A stretch of DNA of 9,371 bases, taken from Clostridiaceae bacterium. GTDB taxonomy: Bacteria > Bacillota > Clostridia > Lachnospirales > Lachnospiraceae. Under the pieces are notes generated by a model. It ran no database searches and had not been told where the DNA came from. It worked only from the letters and a program-made list of their open reading frames with translations. Shown here piece after piece: positions 1 to 6,379 of this stretch. The stretch is from the NCBI GenBank assembly GCA_018378255.1, contig JAGZXV010000215.1, positions 1 through 9,371 of the forward strand, written 5' to 3'. The translations under genes were made by a program, and so were the position numbers. Position 1 is the first letter of the stretch. Each line of letters starts with the position of its first letter.

Positions 1-519
1 TGTGTTCGTGCCGATCGGCTCACTGTTGATGTTGCCGTCTTTGTCAACGCCTGTACCCAGCGCCCTGCGGACACCTCTTGTACGTGCGATGGAATCGTTA
101 TGTCCGATATCGCCGATTGCCAGAACGTAACCGATGATTCCGTCACCGTTGCGGTCAATCGTATCAATATTTTTCTCAATATAATCTTTAACCATTGTAC
201 CCTGAAGTTCGGCACCCTGATTTGCATCGAAACCTACATAATATGTATCTTTGTTGAAATTCAGTGCTGTCATATCAAGAGCTCCGGTAGCACTGCTGGA
301 TGGCTGACGGTTAAACCATACTAAAGGTTTATCTTTATTCTCCACCTTAGCTGCTTCGGTTTCTGCCGGTGCTGCCGTTGTGTTCTCTGCCGGTGCTGCT
401 GTTGTATCCGTTTTACCGGCTGCAGTTGTTGGGGCCTCTGTAGGCTTGGTGCCGCCGCCACAAGCTGCAAGGGTGACTGCCATAGAGCACGCAAGCGCAA
501 CGCTTAACATTTTTTTCAT
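1..519 (-). CDS. mglB: MglB-like galactose/glucose-binding lipoprotein, partial at left edge and internally shortened
   Basis: The 173 visible codons run off the left edge. Residues 1-20 are a lipoprotein signal with lipobox LAAC (Cys20), followed by a low-complexity Ala/Thr/Pro/Glu linker (about 24-60). From residue 65 the sequence matches MglB: PLVWFNRQP (Asn70 corresponds to E. coli mature Asn91), a calcium-loop-like DRNGDG (122-127), and GHNDSIAR (139-146; equivalents of His152, Asp154, Arg158). This family supplies the extracytoplasmic sugar receptor of the Mgl ABC transporter, and transporter genes would be expected beyond the edge. The start is set by AAGGAGG 8 bases upstream. Oddity: the linker joins directly to the strand before Asn91, so roughly 80-90 residues of lobe 1 (equivalents of Asp14 and Phe16 included) are absent. 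No coding sequence for them exists upstream. The protein may be non-functional, or the gap may be an assembly or deletion event. Confidence 0.85.
   Translation of the reverse strand, partial: MKKMLSVALACSMAVTLAACGGGTKPTEAPTTAAGKTDTTAAPAENTTAAPAETEAAKVENKDKPLVWFNRQPSSSATGALDMTALNFNKDTYYVGFDANQGAELQGTMVKDYIEKNIDTIDRNGDGIIGYVLAIGDIGHNDSIARTRGVRRALGTGVDKDGNINSEPIGTNT
358..405 (-). repeat. Two tandem 24-bp units in the mglB linker
   Basis: Two adjacent 8-codon units encode TTAAPAEN and TTAAPAET (linker residues 39-54). They differ at only about 3 of 24 bases. Such a repeat in a lipoprotein linker can change copy number by slippage without breaking the frame, and would alter only the tether length between membrane and binding domain. 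Confidence 0.7.
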
Positions 520-527
520 TTTAAATT

Positions 528-534
528 CCTCCTT
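528..534 (-). promoter_or_regulatory. Strong ribosome-binding site of the mglB-like gene
   Basis: AAGGAGG reads on the minus strand 8 bases before the ATG at 519-517. It fixes this start and shows that the shortened gene has kept a near-ideal translation signal. Confidence 0.85.
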
Positions 535-538
535 AGAT

Positions 539-550
539 AGTTAATTAACT
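539..550. promoter_or_regulatory. Perfect 12-bp palindrome AGTTAATTAACT in mglB leader
   Basis: The 12 bases are a perfect dyad lying just upstream of the ribosome-binding site, 2 bp from a second dyad (553-564). Both dyads share GTTA/TAAC half-sites. This is a candidate operator for an unidentified repressor. It is AT-rich, so chance occurrence cannot be excluded. Confidence 0.35.
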
Positions 551-552
551 TG

Positions 553-564
553 GTTACAAGTAAC
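553..564. promoter_or_regulatory. Interrupted palindrome GTTAC-AA-GTAAC at the predicted transcription start
   Basis: Perfect 5-bp arms flank a 2-bp centre. The element lies immediately downstream of the candidate -10 box TATACT, where a bound repressor would block initiation. It does not fit the CcpA cre consensus. The protein that might bind is unknown. Confidence 0.35.
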
Positions 565-593
565 AGTATATATAAATATCCAAAGATTTAAAA
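565..593 (-). promoter_or_regulatory. Candidate mglB promoter with weak -35
   Basis: TATACT (570-565) is a good -10 box. Seventeen bases upstream the -35 position holds only TTTTAA (593-588), a poor match to TTGACA. A good -10 with a poor -35 is typical of activator-dependent promoters, and the direct repeats at 597-627 abut the -35. The predicted start of transcription is near 558. The assignment rests on the motif alone. Confidence 0.45.
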
Positions 594-596
594 TAG

Positions 597-627
597 AAAT
601 TCTTATGCAAAATGTTAAAATTCTTAT
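597..627 (-). promoter_or_regulatory. Direct repeat ATAAGAATTT x2 at 21-bp period, candidate activator site
   Basis: The 10-mer ATAAGAATTT occurs exactly twice, at 627-618 and 606-597 on the minus strand, 21 bp apart (two helical turns). AraC-family DNA-binding domains commonly recognise direct half-sites at this spacing. Relative to the predicted start near 558, the repeats cover about -69 to -39, the class II activator position. The gene just upstream encodes a regulator with an AraC-type domain, making it the likely binder (inference). Confidence 0.5.
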
Positions 628-677
628 CTTATTTCCCCCATGAATTATCAATAATCACCTAAACGACAAAAAAATCT

Positions 678-2294
678 TTATTTCTCTGCTCCCTCTCTCA
701 TTTTATTGGGAGATTTTCCATAGTACTTTTTAAAACAGTAGCTGAAATAATGCTGGTCGCTGTAACCGCAGCGGGCAGCGATTTCCTGTATCTTCATAGG
801 GGTGCAGAGAATGTACTCTTTCGCCTTTTCCATCCTCTTTTTCGTCAGAAGGCTGATAAATGTCTCCCCCGTAGTCTTTTTAATGGTAGCGCTCAGATAA
901 TTGGAACTGATATGAAGCTGCTCGCTCAGGGAAACCAGCGTCATAGTTTCATCGGCAAAGCCTGTTTCAATCAACTGAATCGCTTTGTCTGATAAAAGTT
1001 CGGAACTGACTTTTCTGTGGTTTGCGATAATATCCTGTGCCTGACGGCAGAGGCTGGCCACCTTCGCCTGCACCTCATCCAGAGATTCCCTGGTAAAGCC
1101 CTTTTCCAAGAACGAAAACTTGGACAGCACTTCCATAGGCACATTGTTGTCCAAAGACATGCTCACGGTGCGGTAGACCGTAGCTAAAATCTGTATCACC
1201 AGAAGGTCGCGGCTGCTTTTCATCTCTTTCTCTGCACTGACCCGCGAAAACAGGCTGGTCAGGAACTTTTCCAGTTCTCCCCGGCTGCCGGTCTTGATGA
1301 TCTGATCAAGCTCTGCCACAATCTCTTCAATGTATTCAAATTTCTGGAATTCGCCTGATTCCATATCGGAGATAAACTGCACGCCCACGGCATCTGACGG
1401 CACATAATGCATAGCGGCCACTGCCTCTGAATAGGCCACTCCGCTCATGAACACTGCCGAAAAATCCCGGCTCACTCCGATTCTGCACTTTAACCCCAAA
1501 ATTCTTTCCGCACTCTGTAAAATTTCCGTCACGAGAATGTGGATATATTTTCCCAAATCCCGGCCCACAGCCGAAATGACGGAAATAACCTTTCCTTTGG
1601 AAATCACGCTCCCAAACTGCACGTATTTTTTTAAAATAGAATTCACAAAATTAACGTGTTCCACAGCGGTCATGTTCTCCCCGCTGCCGCCGAAAAATCC
1701 CGTTACCAGAACCATATAGCAGACATTTTCCGCAGGAAGCCTGCGTAACCCCAGCTCTGAGGCTCTTTGTTCCATCAGAAGTTTTTTCTCCTGGCTCAAA
1801 TCCTGCAGCGGTTCATCCTGGTCCATGAGCATAGGCAGAAGAAATTCCGCAAGCTCCATGCGGCGCTCCCTCTCACTGAAATCGCCGTCCTGGATTCCCC
1901 TCTTTAAATTGGCAAACCGGTTGTCCAGCTTCTCCTTGATCCTCTTCATCTCTTCCGTCAGTTCTTCTGCGGAAATGGGCTTTAGAAGATAGCTGATAAT
2001 GTTATACTGAATGGCCTGCTGGGCATAGGCAAAGCTTTCATACCCGCTTAAAAATGCAATCTGCATATATGGCCTGATCTCTCTGGCCTGTCTGGCCAGC
2101 TCGATTCCTGAGATAAAGGGCATCCTGATATCCGTCAGCAGCAGATCCGGGCCCAGCTTTTCCACAAGCTCCAATGCCTCGGCTCCATTTTCCGCCTCTC
2201 CGATCACCTCAAACCCCACAGCATTCCAGTCAATCCTTTTGATTATCGCTTTTCTTAACGCTTCTTCATCATCTGCTATAATTACTGTATACAT
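678..2294 (-). CDS. YesN-type response regulator (receiver plus AraC-family HTH)
   Basis: This 538-residue cytoplasmic transcription regulator has an N-terminal receiver domain (about 1-120) with the acidic pair Asp8/Asp9, phospho-acceptor Asp55 in LLTDIRMP, Ser83, Tyr102 and Lys105-Pro106, so all switch residues are intact. The middle (about 130-430) is a poorly conserved linker region usual in YesN-like regulators. The C-terminus (about 435-534) is an AraC/XylS double helix-turn-helix, with the signature-like stretch around IQEIAARCGYSDQHYFSYCF. The length is normal for the family. The ATG at 2294 has AGG 7 bases upstream and lies 28 bp after the preceding gene, so the gene is the last of the kinase operon. 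It is the evident partner of the kinase at 4382-6211. Its likely target is the adjacent mglB-like promoter. The ligand is inferred from neighbours, not from this protein. Confidence 0.93.
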   Translation of the reverse strand: MYTVIIADDEEALRKAIIKRIDWNAVGFEVIGEAENGAEALELVEKLGPDLLLTDIRMPFISGIELARQAREIRPYMQIAFLSGYESFAYAQQAIQYNIISYLLKPISAEELTEEMKRIKEKLDNRFANLKRGIQDGDFSERERRMELAEFLLPMLMDQDEPLQDLSQEKKLLMEQRASELGLRRLPAENVCYMVLVTGFFGGSGENMTAVEHVNFVNSILKKYVQFGSVISKGKVISVISAVGRDLGKYIHILVTEILQSAERILGLKCRIGVSRDFSAVFMSGVAYSEAVAAMHYVPSDAVGVQFISDMESGEFQKFEYIEEIVAELDQIIKTGSRGELEKFLTSLFSRVSAEKEMKSSRDLLVIQILATVYRTVSMSLDNNVPMEVLSKFSFLEKGFTRESLDEVQAKVASLCRQAQDIIANHRKVSSELLSDKAIQLIETGFADETMTLVSLSEQLHISSNYLSATIKKTTGETFISLLTKKRMEKAKEYILCTPMKIQEIAARCGYSDQHYFSYCFKKYYGKSPNKMREGAEK

Positions 2295-2322
2295 CAGTTA
2301 ACCTGCCTTTTTCTTTATAATC

Positions 2323-3360
2323 TTACTTCTTTTCCTCATCAGCTGTCCTGGCAGCCTGACCACAATTATAGTACTTCCCGTCCTCTAACTCCACGGCTTC
2401 CTGCACGTTCTGCCCCAGTCCTGCGGCAGCGGCAATCCGGAACACAATCCGGGCGTACTCTTCGCTGTCACTCTGAACTGTGCCGAACAATTTCCCGGTT
2501 CGCAGCCCCTCCATACCCTGAGGCGTTCCGTCGATACCCACGATCTTGACCGGCTTTGTAATTTCCTTCCGCTCCAGCGCATCGGCCGCTCCCAGAGCCA
2601 TTTCATCATTATTACTGATCACCAGCTCGATCTCATCCGGGTATTCGTCCAGCCATTGTTCCATCCAAGCGGATCCCTGGCTCCGTTCCCAGTTTCCGAT
2701 TCCACCGGTAATCTTCTCCAGCGGAACTCCGCCGTCCCTCAATGTCCGGACCGACCATTCTGTCCGGATCAGGGAATCCTGGTGGCCTGTCTCACCTTCC
2801 AGAAGCACATATCCGACCTTTCCGTCCCCATTTAAATCCAGGGAGGACGGATCCTTTTTATAAGCCTCAACCAGAATCCCCCCTTGGAGAACGGCCGCCT
2901 CCCTGGCGTCTTCCCCAACATAATAGAGCTTTTCCCATCGCCTCATATCCTCTTCCACCGGTTCCCGGTTAAAAAACACCACCGGAATATCCGCATCCAT
3001 GGCTTTGCTGATGATATAGGAGGCGACGGAACGGTCCACCAGATTGACACAGAGGACATCCACTCCCAGGGAAATAAAACGGTCCACCTGGCTGTTTTGG
3101 TGATTCTGGTCTCCCTTTCCATCCACCTCGTCGAGAATCACCTTAATCCCGGTTTCCTTCTCATAGGCCTTGGCCGTCTCCACAATCTTTCCGCAGATAT
3201 GGTTTATAAAAGGATCGTCTCCACGGTACAGCGCCACTCCGATCCGGAGCGTTTTTTTCTCATCTTTCTCCTCATAATTACGGCTTTGTAAAAATATACA
3301 GCCCGCCCCCAGAATAAAAATCAACGCCAGTACAGCAATCAATAAATGTTTCTTTTTCAT
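2323..3360 (-). CDS. MglB-like galactose/glucose-binding protein, probable sensory co-receptor
   Basis: This 345-residue extracytoplasmic protein of the periplasmic binding protein fold closely resembles E. coli MglB. Residues matching the E. coli sugar contacts are Asp49 (Asp14), Phe51 (Phe16), Asn131 (Asn91), His193, Asp195 and Arg199 (152/154/158), Trp224 (183), Asn251 (211) and Asp277 (236); only Asn256 is changed, to Ser297. The calcium loop DLNGDG (175-180) and the Glu equivalent to Glu205 (Glu245) are also present. The N-terminus has a hydrophobic segment (6-24) with Cys21 in an atypical lipobox (LGAG-C), so it may be lipidated or stay as a membrane anchor. The start at 3360 is chosen because GGGAGGA lies just upstream; an ATG at 3381, overlapping the previous stop as TAATG, lacks a ribosome-binding site. 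The position between kinase and regulator suggests sensing over transport. Confidence 0.9.
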   Translation of the reverse strand: MKKKHLLIAVLALIFILGAGCIFLQSRNYEEKDEKKTLRIGVALYRGDDPFINHICGKIVETAKAYEKETGIKVILDEVDGKGDQNHQNSQVDRFISLGVDVLCVNLVDRSVASYIISKAMDADIPVVFFNREPVEEDMRRWEKLYYVGEDAREAAVLQGGILVEAYKKDPSSLDLNGDGKVGYVLLEGETGHQDSLIRTEWSVRTLRDGGVPLEKITGGIGNWERSQGSAWMEQWLDEYPDEIELVISNNDEMALGAADALERKEITKPVKIVGIDGTPQGMEGLRTGKLFGTVQSDSEEYARIVFRIAAAAGLGQNVQEAVELEDGKYYNCGQAARTADEEKK

Positions 3361-3363
3361 TTG

Positions 3364-3370
3364 TCCTCCC
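3364..3370 (-). promoter_or_regulatory. Ribosome-binding site deciding the start of the MglB-like sensor protein
   Basis: GGGAGGA lies 3 bases before the ATG at 3360-3358. No comparable site precedes the in-frame ATG at 3381-3379, and the protein from 3360 begins MKKKHLLIAV, a normal export-signal start, so the downstream ATG is preferred. Confidence 0.65.
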
Positions 3371-3380
3371 GCTGCTACCA

Positions 3381-4385
3381 TTACTCGATTGGATACAGGA
3401 TCTTTTCAAACCTGCTCTCCTGCAAATCTTCCTTTTCAATATAATAGGATTCAAGCACAATCTGCTCCCGTTTCCTATCCTTTTTGATGGCCTCCACCGC
3501 TGTCACAATGCTTAAATAACCGGCGTCAAACTGGTTTGAGACTACCAGGCCCCTTATGATTCCCTGGTCCATCCGGTTCAGCAGTTTGGTTGTGCTCCCG
3601 ATTCCATACAAACCCGAAATATATTTACTGTAAATCTGGCTCTCTTTGACTATATCCGCAGCCAGATCCAGGCTTTCTACGTCCAAAGCCGCAATGACGG
3701 CCTTTCCTCTCCCTAAAGACACTGTTTCTTCTATGGCCCTGCGGAGCATGCCTTCATTCGGGGATATACCTGCGTTTCCCGAGCCCTGCTTATCTTTTTC
3801 ATAAAGATAGGTCTGGAAACCGGCCTCCGAAAGCACATGAAAAAGGCTGTTATATATTTCCCGGTTATAGCCATAATCCAACCCCTCTGTAAATACAAAG
3901 ACCGGAACATCAGCCTTATTCTCCTTCACAATGGCCTCTCCCAGCATTTTGCCGGATTCCTGATAGTCCCCTGAGATTCCGCCCCTGACTTTATCATTGG
4001 GAAACAGGTTTCCCATGATGATCAGAGGGCTGTTAAGCGCCATACCATTCAAAGCCTCAGCACATTCAAGCGGTTTGATGGGATCCATGACCACCGCTTT
4101 TGTCCCGTCGCTGATCTCCCTTTTCAGCAGTTCCATCTGTTCCTTCACATCACCCTTTTCATACAAGGTGATGAAGTTGACATCCACGTTGTATTCCGCT
4201 GCAGCCTTGTCCACTCCCTTGCGGAAATTCGCATAATAATCATCTGTCGTGTCCCCGACGATCACGGACACCGGATAAATCTCTGTTTTCTTTTCCTTTA
4301 TAATCAAGTCCGTAGAGGACAGCAGAAACAGGATGATTAAGATTGCCGCAAGCAGGCTCCATATGACCTTTTCTTGTTTTGTCAT
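3381..4385 (-). CDS. Membrane-anchored periplasmic-binding-protein-fold protein (RbsB/Peripla_BP_4-like), probable sensory co-receptor
   Basis: This 334-residue protein has one N-terminal hydrophobic segment (about 8-28) with no cysteine, so it looks like an uncleaved anchor, not a lipoprotein. Residues 38-305 follow the sugar-binding-protein fold: VIVGDTTDDYYANFRKGV (41-58), VVMDPIKP (98-105), IIMGN (122-126), a hinge-region TEGLDYGYNRE (166-176), and VVSNQFDAGYLS (281-292). The usual NND motif of lobe 2 is replaced by ALDVES (233-238), and the aspartate expected in the following VGxDG motif is missing (YGIGST, 260-265). Its ligand is therefore probably not the standard ribose/galactose type, or it binds no sugar. 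The ATG overlaps the kinase stop as ATGA, with GGAGGAA (4397-4391) upstream, implying translational coupling. No permease or ATPase genes adjoin, which favours a sensing role. Confidence 0.85.
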   Translation of the reverse strand: MTKQEKVIWSLLAAILIILFLLSSTDLIIKEKKTEIYPVSVIVGDTTDDYYANFRKGVDKAAAEYNVDVNFITLYEKGDVKEQMELLKREISDGTKAVVMDPIKPLECAEALNGMALNSPLIIMGNLFPNDKVRGGISGDYQESGKMLGEAIVKENKADVPVFVFTEGLDYGYNREIYNSLFHVLSEAGFQTYLYEKDKQGSGNAGISPNEGMLRRAIEETVSLGRGKAVIAALDVESLDLAADIVKESQIYSKYISGLYGIGSTTKLLNRMDQGIIRGLVVSNQFDAGYLSIVTAVEAIKKDRKREQIVLESYYIEKEDLQESRFEKILYPIE

Positions 4386-6211
4386 CTCTCTTCCTCCGTT
4401 CGTTCCGCCGGTCTTTTGTGGGCAGTAGTACCATTATCCTGGACCTGGCTGTAAGGCACCGCAGGAAGCCGGATGATAATCTCCGTCCCTTCATCCAGTT
4501 CCGATGCTATGGTGAGGCCATACTCTTCGCCAAAATACAGTTTAATCCGCTCATTTACATTCTTGACGCCGATTCCAGAGCCTTTTGTGGATGTCACATG
4601 GATGGAATCTGAGAATAAGCTTTCCACATGTTCTTTCGTCATCCCCAGCCCATTATCACGGACAGAAAAATATAAGTCATCCCCGTCCTTCCAAACACGC
4701 AGATTAATTTCCCCGTCTCCGTCCATGAATTCCATTCCATGATAAATGGCATTTTCCACAAGCGGCTGAAGCATCAGCTTTAAACTTGCATACTCCATGC
4801 AGTCCTCATCTGCGTTGATGTAATAGGAAAACTTGTTTTTAAAACGCATGTGCTGGATCATCAGATAATTGCGCACATGTTCCACTTCATCTCTTACCGT
4901 TATGATGCTCTTTCCCTTGCTTAAACTGATGCGGAAAAACCGGGCCAGGGCAGTCACCACTTTGACCGCCTCTGCCTTCTGCTCATTTTCAATCATCCAG
5001 ACGATAATATCCAGCGTATTGTATAGAAAATGCGGGTTGATCTGCGACTGAAGGGTGTCAAACTCCTGCTTTCTCTTGGCCTCATGCTCTTTTACAATAT
5101 CATCCATCAGGACGCGGATCTGTCTTGCCATGTTGTTGATTGAGGTTCCCAAATGCTGGATCTCATAAGATCCTCCCGAGTACACAGGCGTCTCCAAATC
5201 CCCTTCCTCCAAAATACCAACGGATTTTTCCAGTTCTTTAATGGGGTCGGTGATTCTGGATGAGATGTAGGAATTAATCAGCATCAAAATAAAAAGAATC
5301 AATGTAATGATGAATACGATGAACAGCCTGGTCTTGATCGTATTTAAGGACACCACATTTTTAGGAGTGACTCCGATCACTTTCCATCCGGTATAACCGA
5401 TGGATTTAACCGTGACAATCCGTTCTGTTTTGTCGAATTCCTCCAGATAATTGCCGTCCTTATACCCGGCCACAGCCAGGTTGTTTTCCTTAATCCGCCC
5501 CGAATCGATCAGCTGGATTTTGGGATGATACAGGATCTCACCGTCACTGCTGATTAAGTAAACGTATCCGCCGGTACCTGTGGTCACACCGTTAAACAGA
5601 TGTTCCAGGCTGGAATAGCTTAAATCCACCAACAAAACGCCCTGGGCGGTTGACGGCCCTTCCGTCAGCTCCACGGCTCTTGATAAAGAAATGACCCACC
5701 GGTACTGGTTTTCATTTCCATCGAATATGTACTGGACATGTGGATTGGAAAAATGCTGGTTTTCCGTCTTCTCAAGGGCGTTCGTAAACCATGCATCCTT
5801 AGTTATGTCCAGATTTGTCTTGATTCTGGCAGCAGGCACGGCCTCTACCATCGTCCCGTCCTGGGAGAACAGGGCGATATTATTCACATTGTCCTTGTTG
5901 TTGTCATAGAGCAAAGTGATCTCGCTGTTAATGGATTCCGTAGATAAATCCGCATTTTTTACGGCCCCGTAATAGAGGGAATCAGACAGCCTCATGACGG
6001 TACGCAGATAGCTTTCAACCGAACGGGCCACCTGGTTAATCAGGCTCTGATTCTCTTCCTTTACAGTCTCCAATACCTGGGTCGATAAACGCTGATAGAT
6101 GGAAAAGGTGATGAGAAGGCTGGCTGCCAATGCAGTCACCGTAAAGTAGGTAAAAATCGTATAACGTATGCTGTTGTTATGTAAAAATCTGCTTTTCTTC
6201 TTTTTTTTCAT
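4382..6211 (-). CDS. LytS/YesM-family sensor histidine kinase with extracellular Cache-like domain
   Basis: This 609-residue membrane sensor kinase has TM1 at about 16-39, a large extracellular region (40-294) that looks like a double-Cache sensor (for example DAWFTNAL at 139-146 and TGWKVIGV at 274-281), TM2 at about 295-315, a HAMP linker (316-370), a short coiled coil, the His_kinase domain with phospho-acceptor His394 in QINPHFLYNTLD, and a HATPase_c domain with N box LVENAIYH (484-491), DNGLGM (519-524) and GSGIGVKN (544-551). All catalytic boxes are intact. It should autophosphorylate and pass phosphate to the regulator at 678-2294. It is the first gene of its operon, with a consensus promoter about 50 bp upstream. 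The start has only a weak GGAT ribosome-binding site. Kinases of this family can read sugars through a binding protein (XylFII-LytS, AraP-AraS), and two candidates follow directly. Confidence 0.94.
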   Translation of the reverse strand: MKKKKKSRFLHNNSIRYTIFTYFTVTALAASLLITFSIYQRLSTQVLETVKEENQSLINQVARSVESYLRTVMRLSDSLYYGAVKNADLSTESINSEITLLYDNNKDNVNNIALFSQDGTMVEAVPAARIKTNLDITKDAWFTNALEKTENQHFSNPHVQYIFDGNENQYRWVISLSRAVELTEGPSTAQGVLLVDLSYSSLEHLFNGVTTGTGGYVYLISSDGEILYHPKIQLIDSGRIKENNLAVAGYKDGNYLEEFDKTERIVTVKSIGYTGWKVIGVTPKNVVSLNTIKTRLFIVFIITLILFILMLINSYISSRITDPIKELEKSVGILEEGDLETPVYSGGSYEIQHLGTSINNMARQIRVLMDDIVKEHEAKRKQEFDTLQSQINPHFLYNTLDIIVWMIENEQKAEAVKVVTALARFFRISLSKGKSIITVRDEVEHVRNYLMIQHMRFKNKFSYYINADEDCMEYASLKLMLQPLVENAIYHGMEFMDGDGEINLRVWKDGDDLYFSVRDNGLGMTKEHVESLFSDSIHVTSTKGSGIGVKNVNERIKLYFGEEYGLTIASELDEGTEIIIRLPAVPYSQVQDNGTTAHKRPAERTEEER

Positions 6212-6257
6212 TTATCCGGCTCTTATATTACTATTATTTTCTTTGTTTCTACCACCC

Positions 6258-6286
6258 ATTATAACTGATATGGCATCACATTGCAA
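6258..6286 (-). promoter_or_regulatory. Sigma-A-type promoter of the kinase operon
   Basis: On the minus strand, TTGCAA (6286-6281, 4 of 6 to consensus) is followed after exactly 17 bases by a perfect TATAAT (6263-6258). Transcription would start near 6251, giving a leader of about 40 bases before the kinase ATG at 6211. The promoter sits downstream of the terminator of the previous operon, so the cassette is independently transcribed, probably at a constant level. Confidence 0.75.
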
Positions 6287-6318
6287 ACAGGCATCCCTCC
6301 GCCATGGAAAGAATATGG

Positions 6319-6364
6319 AAAAAACCGGCAGCAAAACTGCTGTCTGTAACAGTTTTGCTGCCGG
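6319..6364 (-). terminator. Rho-independent terminator after the UROD-like gene
   Basis: Perfect 15-bp arms (6364-6350 and 6339-6325; CAGTTTTGCTGCCGG and its complement), a 10-base loop, and a T-run of six (6324-6319) follow the stop codon at 6380 by about 15 bases. The T-run is present only in the minus-strand direction, so the element ends the Tct/UROD operon and separates it from the kinase operon. Confidence 0.92.
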
Positions 6365-6379
6365 CTCTTTAGCCGAATT

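Noticed and set aside
100..324. Plus-strand 74-residue open frame
   Set aside because: It is antisense to the MglB-like coding sequence, which has a lipobox, conserved motifs and a strong ribosome-binding site.
640..680. Possible terminator after the response regulator (run of seven T on the minus strand after the stop)
   Set aside because: No stable GC-rich hairpin precedes the T-run; only short AT-rich imperfect dyads are present. Read-through into mglB remains possible.
6264..6280. TGTGATGCCATATCA in the kinase promoter spacer, resembling a CRP half-site with a weak TGAT/ATCA dyad
   Set aside because: Only one half-site fits and the second half does not match at the required spacing. Arms of four bases are too short to call an operator.
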